Source of the DNA: Roseitranquillus sediminis
GTDB taxonomy: Bacteria > Pseudomonadota > Alphaproteobacteria > Rhodobacterales > Rhodobacteraceae
Reading direction: 5' to 3'
Length of the DNA stretch: 64,000 nucleotides
Assembly: GCF_016918935.1 (NCBI RefSeq)
Contig: NZ_JAFFOB010000023.1
Location: 1 to 64,000, forward strand
The notes under the pieces were generated by a model. The model saw only the letters and a program-made list of their open reading frames with translations, made no database searches and had not been told where the DNA came from. This document shows positions 7,535-15,454 of this stretch, one piece after another. Each line of letters starts with the position of its first letter. The first letter of the stretch is position 1. The translations under genes were made by a program, and so were the position numbers.

Positions 7535-7981
7535 ATGCGCATCGGCTTTCTATTCGCGCTGCTCCTGATCAGCGCGTTCTACACGTACGTGGCGTTTGTC
7601 GAGCTGTCGTTCCTGACGGTGAGCGGCCGCCTCGGACCAGGCTTCTTTCCCAGGCTCATCGGCGTGGGGCTGATCCTGCTCTGCCTCGTCAGCCTGCCGC
7701 AGGATCTGCGGCGGATGCGGCTCGACGATGTGATGACCGGGTACTGGTCCGTTATCGCGATGATGGCGCTGCTGTCCGGCGGGCTCGTCATGCTCTTCTC
7801 GATCGTCGGCGGCACGCTCGCCATGGCGATCTTCCTCCTGGTCACGCTCTCGATCCTCAATCGTGGGCACCACCTGCAGAACCTCGCGATCGCGGTGCTA
7901 CTACCGGCAGCCATCTACTACCTCTTCGATGTCTGGCTGAATGCCTCGATGCCCGAGGGCATGATCTCGCTTCCGATCTGA
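7535..7981 (+). CDS. tctB: TTT transporter small membrane subunit (TctB)
   Basis: A 148-residue integral membrane protein with four predicted helices: residues ~4-24, 38-54 (FPRLIGVGLILLCLVSLP), 68-92 and 100-140. It has the family landmark GPGFFPRLIG after the first helix. TctB proteins pair with TctA to form the permease of tripartite tricarboxylate transporters, which are driven by an ion gradient rather than ATP. It lies between the tctC and tctA genes in the usual order, with gaps of 60 and 46 bases, so one transcript is likely. Confidence 0.88.
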   Translation: MRIGFLFALLLISAFYTYVAFVELSFLTVSGRLGPGFFPRLIGVGLILLCLVSLPQDLRRMRLDDVMTGYWSVIAMMALLSGGLVMLFSIVGGTLAMAIFLLVTLSILNRGHHLQNLAIAVLLPAAIYYLFDVWLNASMPEGMISLPI

Positions 7982-8027
7982 AACCTGTCGTGGCGCCCTT
8001 GCGCCCTGCCACTGGAGTCCCCGCCTG

Positions 8028-9557
8028 ATGGACCTCTTCGCCGACCTTTGGATGGGCTTCTCCGTCGCCGTCAGCCCGATCAACATCGCCTATCTGCTGA
8101 TCGGCGCGATGGTCGGCATGATCGTCGGCATCATTCCCGGCTTCGGGCCCTCCGCCGGCCTCGCGATCCTGCTGCCGATCACCTTCGGGATGGATCCGAT
8201 CGGCGCGGTGATGATGCTGGCCGCGATCTATTACGGCTCGATGTACGGTGGCACGATCACGTCGATCCTGCTCAACACGCCTGGCGAGTCGGCGACGGTG
8301 GCCAGCACCTTCGACGGGTTTCCGCTGGCGCAGCAGGGTCGGGCGGGGCCGGCCCTCGTGATGCAGGCGGTCGCCTCCTTTGTCGGCGGCACGATCGGCG
8401 TCATCATGATCACGCTGCTCGCGCCGGCCTTCAGCCAGGTTGCGCGCAACTTCGGTCCACCGGAGTATTTCCTGCTCGCCATCATGGGCCTGCTGACGCT
8501 GGTGGTGATGATCGGCGCCAATTGGCGCTATGGCCTGATCTCAGTGTTGATCGGTTTCGCGCTCGGCACGGTCGGCGTTGACCTCGAGACGGGGCAGGGG
8601 CGCTTCACCTTCGGCTCGGCCGAATTGATCGGCGGCATCGACTTCATTCCAATCGCCATCGGCCTCTTCGGCCTCGGCGAACTCTACTATGCCTTCTATC
8701 AGGGCCTGCACGCCTCGGGCTCGGGCTCGATCGTTCAGTACTCGAAACAGAGCCGCTTCTGGCCTGAGGCCCGGGACTGGGTAGAGACGCGCGTGACGAT
8801 GTTCCGCGCCTCGTTACTCGGCTTCGTGGTCGGCGTCATCCCTGGCGCCGGCGCGACGATCGCCTCTCTCATGGCCTATTCGGTAGAGCGTTCGGTCTCC
8901 AAAACGCCCGAAAAGTTCGGCAAGGGTGCGATGGCAGGTCTGGTGGGGCCGGAGTCGGCGAACAACGCCGCCTCGTCGGGCGCGATGATCCCGCTCCTGA
9001 CGCTGGGGATCCCCGGCTCGGCCTCGACGGCGGTGCTGCTGGCAGCGTTCCTGCTCTGGGGCCTGCGGCCGGGCCCGCTCCTGATGGAGCAGAACCCCGA
9101 ATTCGCATGGGGCCTCATCGCCTCCATGTACCTCGGCAACATGGCGCTGCTCGCCATCAACATCTTCGCCATTCCGCTTTTCGTCTGGCTGGTGAAGATC
9201 CCCTACCGGGTGCTGGCGCCCGCTGTCGTGGTGGTCTGCACCATCGGCACCTTCAGCGTGCATGGCTCGATCACCGAGACCTGGCTGATGTTCGTGGCCG
9301 GCATCGTCGGGTTCTTCATGCGTCTCTTCGGCTATTCGCCGGCCGCGCTGGTGCTCGCGCTGGTGCTTGGGCCGCTGGCCGAGGAGGCGCTGCGCCAGAC
9401 GCTGACGATCTCGCGCGGCAGCTTCTGGATCTTCCTTGAGCGTCCGGGTTCGCTCTGGATCATCGCCATCACGATCGGCATCCTGCTGCTCGTTCCGCTG
9501 ATGCAGCGGCTGGGCCGCCCGCCGAAGCTCGACGCCGCCTCGGGCGAGGAGGACTGA
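8028..9557 (+). CDS. tctA: TTT transporter large membrane subunit (TctA)
   Basis: A 509-residue polytopic membrane protein of normal TctA length with about ten or more helices. It has the conserved repeats of the family: GIIPGFGPSAGLAILLPIT near residue 38 and its second-half counterpart VIPGAGATIASLMAYSVER near residue 270. It also has YGGTITSILLNTPGESA and GPESANNAASSGAMIPLLTLGIPGS. These loops form the substrate and ion pathway. Its TGA shares one base with the ATG of the thioesterase gene downstream, so the two are translationally coupled. Confidence 0.93.
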   Translation: MDLFADLWMGFSVAVSPINIAYLLIGAMVGMIVGIIPGFGPSAGLAILLPITFGMDPIGAVMMLAAIYYGSMYGGTITSILLNTPGESATVASTFDGFPLAQQGRAGPALVMQAVASFVGGTIGVIMITLLAPAFSQVARNFGPPEYFLLAIMGLLTLVVMIGANWRYGLISVLIGFALGTVGVDLETGQGRFTFGSAELIGGIDFIPIAIGLFGLGELYYAFYQGLHASGSGSIVQYSKQSRFWPEARDWVETRVTMFRASLLGFVVGVIPGAGATIASLMAYSVERSVSKTPEKFGKGAMAGLVGPESANNAASSGAMIPLLTLGIPGSASTAVLLAAFLLWGLRPGPLLMEQNPEFAWGLIASMYLGNMALLAINIFAIPLFVWLVKIPYRVLAPAVVVVCTIGTFSVHGSITETWLMFVAGIVGFFMRLFGYSPAALVLALVLGPLAEEALRQTLTISRGSFWIFLERPGSLWIIAITIGILLLVPLMQRLGRPPKLDAASGEED

Positions 9558-9979
9558 TGGACGACGCCGCAGTACGAGCGATTTTCGAAGACGCGCTCGC
9601 GACACAGGAACCGGCCTTTGGCCGGTTCTTCCTCGCGAAATTCCTCGGCTTCGACATCACCTTTCCCGACGAGACCTGCGTCGTCGCCTTCATTGTCCGC
9701 GACTACATGTTCAACCCGCAGGGCAGTCTGCATGGCGGCATCGCGGCCGTGGCGCTCGATGTGTCGATGGGGCACCTCATCCACCATGTCGCCGGGAGTG
9801 GTGGCCTGACGCTGGAGATGAAGATCCAGTACATGCGCCCGGTGCGACCGGGGCAGGTGCGCTGCACGGGTCGGTTCCTCAAGCGCGGCCGATCGCTGAG
9901 CGCCATGGAATCGCGGATGACGGACGAGAACGCGAAGCTTCTCTCGATGGCGACGTCGACCTGGAAGATGCCCGAGTAG
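9557..9979 (+). CDS. PaaI-type hotdog-fold thioesterase
   Basis: A 140-residue cytoplasmic hotdog-fold protein. The motif GSLHGGIAAVALDVSMGH near residue 58 matches the PaaI/YbgC-like active-site helix (HGG followed by an acidic residue). LTLEMKIQYMRPVRPGQVRCTGR is the central-sheet signature of the family. It should hydrolyse acyl-CoA thioesters. The ATG overlaps the tctA stop (TGATG), an unusual coupling of a thioesterase to a transporter. This suggests that CoA is recovered from dead-end thioesters of the imported acid, which ties the transporter to the divergent CoA operon. Confidence 0.85.
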   Translation: MDDAAVRAIFEDALATQEPAFGRFFLAKFLGFDITFPDETCVVAFIVRDYMFNPQGSLHGGIAAVALDVSMGHLIHHVAGSGGLTLEMKIQYMRPVRPGQVRCTGRFLKRGRSLSAMESRMTDENAKLLSMATSTWKMPE

Positions 9980-10045
9980 CCTGTCACGGGTCCACTGGTG
10001 TCCGCGCGCCACCCTGGCGTAGGGTCGGCCGCGATGGAGGCAGCC

Positions 10046-11491
10046 ATGACAGACTTACCACGCCTGATCCGGAGCGGACTTCCGCATTCGGATGTCGGCA
10101 TTGTCCACGTCGGGCTCGGCGCGTTCTTCCGTGCGCACGGCGCACTCTACGTGGCCGAGGCGATGGAGGCGGACGGCGGCGACTGGGGCATTGTCGGCGT
10201 CAGCCTGCGCAGCCCCGGCATCCGCGACCGGCTCTCGCCACAGGATTTCGTCTACACCGCGGTCGAGCTTGGCCCGGACGGGAAGCATCCGCGCGTCGTC
10301 GAGGTCGTTCGCGACGTCCTCGTCGCGCCCGAGGACCCGGAGGCGGTGCTGCGGCGCATGGCGGATCCCGGCGTCCGCATCGTCTCGCTGACCGTGACGG
10401 AGAAGGGCTACTGCCACCATCCCGCCAGCGGACGGCTGAACCGCGAGCATCCCGATATCCGGCACGACGTGGAGCACCCGAAGGCACCGCGCTCCGCGCC
10501 GGGTTTCCTCGTCCGGGCGCTCGAGCGGCGCTGCGGGAAGAGGGAGCGGCCGTTCACGGTGCTCTGTTGCGACAACCTACCGAAGAACGGGCCGCTCGTG
10601 CGGGGCGTGATCCTCGAACTCGCGGAGATGGTCTCGCCGGAGCTGGCGGACTGGATCGCGCGCGAGGTGAGGTTCCCGGCGACGATGGTCGACCGCATCG
10701 TCCCGGCGGTCACGGATGAGGACGTGCGCCGGATTGCGGACCTGACCGGGCGCTACGACGCCGCGCCGGTCCTGCACGAGCCGTTCCGGCAGTGGGTGGT
10801 CGAGGACGACTTCGTCGACGGTGCGCGGCCGACTATCGAGCGGGCAGGGGCGCAGATCGTCTCCGATGTCGAGCCGTTCGAGCTGATGAAGCTGCGCTGT
10901 CTCAACGGCGCGCACTCGGCACTGGCCTATCTAGGCTTCCTGGCGGGGCACGAGACGATTGCCGACGCCGTGGCGGATCCCGTGCTCGCCGATTTCGTGC
11001 AGCATCTCTGGCGCGAAGAGGTCATTCCGACGCTACAGCAACCCGAGGACGTTGATCTCGCCGCTTATACCAAGACGCTCCTCGAGCGCTTCGCGAACCC
11101 GGCGATCCGTCACCGAACTTCGCAGATCGCGATGGACGGCTCGCAGAAGCTGCCGCAACGCATCCTCGGCCCGATCTCGGACAATCTGGAGGCGGACCGA
11201 TCCATCGACGGACTCTCGCTCGTCGTTGCGGCATGGATGCGCTACGTCGGCGGCGTCGACGAAGCGGGCGGGCCCATCGAGGTGAGCGATCCAATGGCCG
11301 CGCGACTGAGGCAAGCCCTGGATCACGCGTCGACCGGTCCGGCGAAGGTCGACGCGCTTCTCGGCATCGCCGACATCTTCTCGCCGAAACTCGCGGAGGA
11401 CCGCGGCTTCCGCACCGCCGTCACGGCGGCCTACGACCGGCTGACCGCGCGAGGCGCAAGGAGGACGGTGCAGGATTTCGCCGCTCGCTGA
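10046..11491 (+). CDS. Mannitol dehydrogenase-family (polyol / hexuronate) NAD-dependent oxidoreductase
   Basis: A 481-residue member of the long-chain mannitol dehydrogenase family, which interconverts polyols or aldonates with ketoses (mannitol 2-dehydrogenase, fructuronate reductase and relatives). Key features are VHVGLGAFFRAHGALY (dinucleotide loop), FTVLCCDNLPKNG, FPATMVDRIVP and the active-site helix segment MKLRCLNGAHSALAYLG with the conserved Lys and His/Asn. ATG 10046 has GGAGG six bases before it; an upstream in-frame start at 9998 lacks one. No sugar transporter lies next to it, so the substrate is undetermined. Confidence 0.85.
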   Translation: MTDLPRLIRSGLPHSDVGIVHVGLGAFFRAHGALYVAEAMEADGGDWGIVGVSLRSPGIRDRLSPQDFVYTAVELGPDGKHPRVVEVVRDVLVAPEDPEAVLRRMADPGVRIVSLTVTEKGYCHHPASGRLNREHPDIRHDVEHPKAPRSAPGFLVRALERRCGKRERPFTVLCCDNLPKNGPLVRGVILELAEMVSPELADWIAREVRFPATMVDRIVPAVTDEDVRRIADLTGRYDAAPVLHEPFRQWVVEDDFVDGARPTIERAGAQIVSDVEPFELMKLRCLNGAHSALAYLGFLAGHETIADAVADPVLADFVQHLWREEVIPTLQQPEDVDLAAYTKTLLERFANPAIRHRTSQIAMDGSQKLPQRILGPISDNLEADRSIDGLSLVVAAWMRYVGGVDEAGGPIEVSDPMAARLRQALDHASTGPAKVDALLGIADIFSPKLAEDRGFRTAVTAAYDRLTARGARRTVQDFAAR

Positions 11492-11553
11492 CGGAGCCGC
11501 GCCACCTGTCCGCCGCTTCTTCGCAGAATCTTCCACGCAGCTTCCACGAGTCG

Positions 11554-11582
11554 TTGAGCGAAAAGCGCGTCCTGTATATAGA
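11554..11582 (+). promoter_or_regulatory. Candidate sigma-70-type promoter for the MTHFR-like gene
   Basis: TTGAGC (11554-11559) and TATAGA (11577-11582) are separated by 17 bases, a good match to a housekeeping promoter in otherwise GC-rich DNA. The MTHFR-like start codon is 31 bases downstream. The preceding gene ends at 11491, so this gap is where a promoter is expected. Confidence 0.45.
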
Positions 11583-11612
11583 GGCGGTCGCGGCCCTCTC
11601 CTGGAGATTGCG

Positions 11613-12530
11613 ATGGCTCTGTTCGACCTGATGTCCTGGAGGGCCAGGCGCGCCCCTCGCACTGATGCATTGAACGATGTGCTGGAAGGCTTCTCGATCG
11701 AGGTGATGCCGCGCACGGCGGCGAAGGTCGAGCAGTTCGCACAGATCTTGCCCCGCGGAACCAGAGTCTACATCGCGCACATCGACGGGACGCCGATCGA
11801 TGAGATGGTGTCCACGGCGCGCCGACTGCGGGACGAGGGATTTCCGGTCATGCCGCACTTCCCGGCGCGGATCATCCCCGACGCGGCGACGCTTGGCACG
11901 TGGATCCGGCGCTATCGCGAGGAGGCGGGCGTCGACCAGGCGCTCCTGCTGGCGGGCGGGGTGAGCACGCCGAGGGGTGACTTCCACAGCTCGATGCAGC
12001 TTCTCGAAACCGGCTTCTTCGACGGGTTCCGGCGGATCCACGTCGCCGGTCACCCGGAGGGCAACCGTGACATCGACGCCGACGGTTCCTCCCGGATGGC
12101 GGACGACGCGATACTGTGGAAGCAGGCCTACGCAGAGCGCACCGATGCCGAGATGGCGATTGTAACGCAGTTCGTTTTCGAGGCGCAGCCGGTGATCGTC
12201 TGGGCGGAGCGGCTGCGTGAGATGGGGGTCGCGCTGCCGGTTCACGTCGGCATCGCCGGCCCGGCCAAGCTCCAGACGCTCATCAAGTACGCTGCGGCCT
12301 GCGGTGTCGGCCCGTCGATGAGAGTTCTGCAGAAGCGCGCGCGCGACGTGACGAAACTGGTTGTCCCGTGCGAGCCGACCGACGTCGTGGCGGACCTTGC
12401 GGCCCATTGCGCAGCGAACCCTGAAAGCCTGATCCGGCAGCTGCATTTCTTCCCGCTCGGGGGGATCACGGCCAGCGCGGATTGGGTCAGGAGCCGCACC
12501 GGAAAAACGGGTATTGCGGCCACGGCCTGA
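11613..12530 (+). CDS. Methylenetetrahydrofolate reductase-like flavoprotein
   Basis: A 305-residue TIM-barrel protein of the MTHFR superfamily. The N-terminal strand FSIEVMPRTAAKV corresponds to the (F)EFFPPKT region and retains the catalytic-type Glu. PHFPARIIPD, the strand ALLLAGGVSTPRGDF and the segment IHVAGHPEGNRDI match the folate and FAD pocket, and LHFFPLGGI closes the barrel. It is divergent from canonical E. coli MetF and resembles one-carbon MTHFRs found in Rhodobacterales next to demethylation pathways. A role in methyl-group disposal is possible, but nothing adjacent proves it. No metE/metH lies nearby. Confidence 0.75.
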   Translation: MALFDLMSWRARRAPRTDALNDVLEGFSIEVMPRTAAKVEQFAQILPRGTRVYIAHIDGTPIDEMVSTARRLRDEGFPVMPHFPARIIPDAATLGTWIRRYREEAGVDQALLLAGGVSTPRGDFHSSMQLLETGFFDGFRRIHVAGHPEGNRDIDADGSSRMADDAILWKQAYAERTDAEMAIVTQFVFEAQPVIVWAERLREMGVALPVHVGIAGPAKLQTLIKYAAACGVGPSMRVLQKRARDVTKLVVPCEPTDVVADLAAHCAANPESLIRQLHFFPLGGITASADWVRSRTGKTGIAATA

Positions 12531-12750
12531 CGGAACGGCCATAGGCTCATTTGACGCGGCCGGCAATAGCCGAGCCACCTCGCGTGGCTTCCCCTCCCGA
12601 TAGTCATTGAGAAAATCATCGACAGGCGCAGCTTGCTCCGCCTACGATGATCGCAGTTCATGCTGTCGAGGCGTAGTCTCACGCGTCCGGCCATTTAGCG
12701 ATATCCCTGTTGTCCTGATCCCAAACTCATTCTCCCGGGAAGGAAGCTTC

Positions 12751-13254
12751 ATGGCATCGCGGCTACGGGCATCCGTCTTCGGCGCCGCATTTGCCTTTCT
12801 TTCGGCACCTCATACGGCGAGTGCCCTGGAGACGGTCGAACGGGTGGAGATCCATCGCGACTGGACGCTCGGCTGCCCCGGCGCAGGCGATCCTTGCATT
12901 CTCTCCACCACCACGTTTGCCGGCGATCGGACCTGGCTTGCCACCCTCCGCCTTCAGCCGGCGCAACGAGCGGACGCTGCGGCCGAGGTCCAGCTGCTGG
13001 TGCCCCTGCAGGTGCATCTCGCGTCCGGCATCTTCGTGAAGGTTCCGGGGGCCGAGACGTCGGCGGGTCGCTTCGTCCGTTGCGTAGAAGGCGCCTGCGA
13101 GGCGCGGCTCGCGCTCGACGCTTCGGCACTCGCGGCATGGAAGCGGGCGCGAGAGGCGCGGCTGGTCTACCGGCCGCGTGCGCAGGGGCCGCCCATCGCC
13201 TTCGATGTCTCGCTCATGGGGCTGACGGCGGGGCTGGAGGCGATGGCGCAATGA
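12751..13254 (+). CDS. IalB-family periplasmic protein 1 of the TPS operon
   Basis: A 167-residue protein with a signal peptide (residues 1-24, ending HTASALE). The mature domain follows the invasion-associated locus B layout: RDWTLGCP..DPCIL near the N-terminus, LLVPLQVHLASGIFVKV in the middle, RFVRCVEGACEARL and a closing FDVSLMGLTAGLEAM. Four cysteines fall in two CxnC pairs and probably form disulfides in the periplasm. GGAAGGA precedes the ATG at 12751. Its TGA overlaps the ATG of the TpsB gene (ATGA), so it is translationally coupled to the outer-membrane transporter. IalB domains have no defined biochemistry. The coupling implies a role as chaperone or assembly factor for TpsB or its cargo. 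Confidence 0.8.
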   Translation: MASRLRASVFGAAFAFLSAPHTASALETVERVEIHRDWTLGCPGAGDPCILSTTTFAGDRTWLATLRLQPAQRADAAAEVQLLVPLQVHLASGIFVKVPGAETSAGRFVRCVEGACEARLALDASALAAWKRAREARLVYRPRAQGPPIAFDVSLMGLTAGLEAMAQ

Positions 13255-14771
13255 TCGTCCCGCTCAGTCGCACGCTGGCTTTCGTCTTCGCTCTCTGCCT
13301 CGGCGTCCTGCCGGCGACGGCGCAGACCTTCTTGATCGACGCAGTCGCATTCGAGGACTCGACTTACCTCTCTGAAGACGAGCTTCAAGATGTGGCGCGC
13401 CGCTACGTCGGCCGGCCGATCACGTTTCCCGACCTGACGGAGATGCTTGACGATGTGGAGCAGCTCTACCTGAGGCGCGGCATCCCGACGGCGCGGGCGG
13501 TGATCCCGCCGCAGGAGATCCGCGACGGCACGCTGCGCGTCTCGCTGGTTGAGGCGACGATCGAGTCAGTCGAGTACGAGGGGCTCGACCGAACCGATCC
13601 TGACTTTCTCTCACGCACGATCTCGCTGGTGCCGGGCGAGCGGCCGGACTTCGAGCGGATCGCCACCGATTTGCGGATCTTCGACATCTCGCACGACGTC
13701 TCGCCGTCGCTGAGGTTCGCACCCGGTACCGCCGCGGGCACGACACGCGTCACCGTGACGGGCGAGGAAACGCCGCGCTGGGCCTGGACTGTATCGGCCG
13801 ACAACTTCGGGCGCGAGGAGACCGGCGAGACCCGCGGCTCGCTCTTCTTTCGCTGGTCGAGCGTCACCGGCGTGCGCGACACGCTGTCGTTCCAGTACCA
13901 AGCGTCCGAGGGGGCGTCGTCCGCGTCGTTGGGCTACTCGCGCCCCGTTGGGCCGGCCGGAGGACGCGTGTTCGGCACGCTCAGCTTCAGCGAGAGCCAG
14001 ATCATCGGCGGCGAGTTCGCCGACGTCCAGATCGAGTCGAGCACGCAGGCGGTGACGCTGGGCTATCGCCGCGCGTGGCGGGTGCGCCCGTCGAGCCACT
14101 GGGTGCTGGAGGGCGGGCTGTCGGCGGAGCAGTCCGAGTCCGAGATCCTGGGTCTGGCCTTCGCGGACGTGGACCTGACGGAGGTCTTCGGCCGCGCGCA
14201 GCACAGCCGCCGCTTCGGCCGGGCGGCGCTGGGGCTGACCTTCGGTCTGCGCGTGGGCCAGCTCGAAGCGATGGGCACGACCGAGACGGAGGGCACCTAT
14301 TACCTCGCCTTCGGCGGTGCGACCTACAGCCGACTCCTCGGCGAGCGGCTGGTCTTCGACGCCGCGCTCAACGCGCAGCTTGCGCCAGACCAGAACCTGC
14401 CGGTTGCGCGGCTGATCCTGGCGGGCGGGCCGCAGACGGTGCGTGGCTACCCGAACGACGTGCGGGGTGGGGACTCGGGACTTATCGCCAACTTCCAGCT
14501 CTCGCCGCGCGAGGCGTGGCGGCCGGTGGCGGAGAACGAGGTGGAGGTGCGGCCCTTCGGCTTCGTGGATGCAGCGCTGATCGTGCCGTTCCGGCAGGAT
14601 GGCGGGATCAATGCGGACCAGGACTACCTCGCCTCCGTCGGCGTCGGCGCGACGCTGACCTGGCGGGACAGCGCCGCGCTACTGGCGATGGTGGGACAGC
14701 CGCTGATCGAGACGCTGGGCTTCGAGGAGACCGAGCCCCGCTTCTACGTCGGCATCGACTTCAGCTTCTGA
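13251..14771 (+). CDS. TpsB outer-membrane transporter (two-partner secretion, FhaC/ShlB/HecB family)
   Basis: A 506-residue outer-membrane protein. Residues 1-24 form a signal peptide (ends LPATAQ). Residues ~25-180 contain two POTRA-type modules, including the TpsB hallmark LYLRRGIPTARAVIPPQEIRDGTLR. Residues ~185-506 form a 16-strand-type beta barrel with alternating patterns and the lid-loop motif GGPQTVRGYPNDVRGGDSG. It ends in GIDFSF with a terminal Phe, the Bam recognition signal. It exports TpsA polypeptides bearing a TPS domain, and that partner is encoded two genes downstream. An in-frame extension back to 12894 is an artefact overlapping the IalB gene. Confidence 0.92.
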   Translation: MIVPLSRTLAFVFALCLGVLPATAQTFLIDAVAFEDSTYLSEDELQDVARRYVGRPITFPDLTEMLDDVEQLYLRRGIPTARAVIPPQEIRDGTLRVSLVEATIESVEYEGLDRTDPDFLSRTISLVPGERPDFERIATDLRIFDISHDVSPSLRFAPGTAAGTTRVTVTGEETPRWAWTVSADNFGREETGETRGSLFFRWSSVTGVRDTLSFQYQASEGASSASLGYSRPVGPAGGRVFGTLSFSESQIIGGEFADVQIESSTQAVTLGYRRAWRVRPSSHWVLEGGLSAEQSESEILGLAFADVDLTEVFGRAQHSRRFGRAALGLTFGLRVGQLEAMGTTETEGTYYLAFGGATYSRLLGERLVFDAALNAQLAPDQNLPVARLILAGGPQTVRGYPNDVRGGDSGLIANFQLSPREAWRPVAENEVEVRPFGFVDAALIVPFRQDGGINADQDYLASVGVGATLTWRDSAALLAMVGQPLIETLGFEETEPRFYVGIDFSF

Positions 14772-14789
14772 GGGAGGAAGAGGGCAGGA

Positions 14790-15380
14790 ATGGGACGACT
14801 TGCAAAGATCGCGGGAACGGCGGCCGTCATGGCATTTCTGGCGGGCAACGCGCTGGCGCAGGACGACGCGGCCGGTGCCGCCGCGCCCGAGACGGAGGCC
14901 GGAACCGAGACCGCATCGGAGGGAACGGCACCCGCCGACATCCCGAACAACACCGCGTTCGGCGACTGGATCCTGTCCTGCGATGCCGTCACCACCAGCC
15001 GCACGAGCTGCCGCCTGGTGCAGGAGCAGTCGCTGCGCGAAAGCGGGCAGCTGGTGGCGCGCTTCATCGCCGTGCCGGTCAGTGACGGCGCGATCCTGCT
15101 GGCCCAGGTGCCGATGGGCGTCTACCTGCCTGGCGGCGCGGTCTACCGCTTCGAGGGCGATGACGCCCAGGAGCAGCGCGAAATGATCTGGCAGCGCTGC
15201 GCCGGCGAGGTGTGCGAGGCCGCCGCGCCGCTCGACGAGGAGGAGCTGGCGCTCTTCGCCGAGGTCGAGGCGCTGCTCTTCGGCTTCCGCATGGCGCCGG
15301 AGGCCGAGCCGATCGTGCTCCGCGTCGACATCAGCGAGTTCGCCGAGGCGATGGACGCGATCCGCGACACTACCGGGTGA
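14790..15380 (+). CDS. IalB-family periplasmic protein 2 of the TPS operon
   Basis: A 196-residue secreted protein. The signal peptide (residues 1-24, GNALAQ) is followed by an acidic/Ala-Thr-rich linker (about residues 25-55). Next comes an IalB domain: FGDWILSCD..RTSCRLV, ILLAQVPMGVYLPGGAVYRF, MIWQRCAGEVCEAAAPLDEEEL and VLRVDISEFAEAMDAI. The four-cysteine layout matches the first IalB protein, but overall the two are diverged, so they are not a recent duplication. It lies 18 bases after tpsB and 74 before tpsA, on the same strand. Having two different IalB domains around TpsB suggests they act at different steps of TpsA export, possibly as periplasmic holdases. Confidence 0.8.
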   Translation: MGRLAKIAGTAAVMAFLAGNALAQDDAAGAAAPETEAGTETASEGTAPADIPNNTAFGDWILSCDAVTTSRTSCRLVQEQSLRESGQLVARFIAVPVSDGAILLAQVPMGVYLPGGAVYRFEGDDAQEQREMIWQRCAGEVCEAAAPLDEEELALFAEVEALLFGFRMAPEAEPIVLRVDISEFAEAMDAIRDTTG

Positions 15381-15454
15381 CGCGAAGCGCCGGCGCGCCG
15401 TGCCGCGCGCCGATCCATGAGGGCCCGACCGGGCCGGACTGACGAGGTGGCGAC

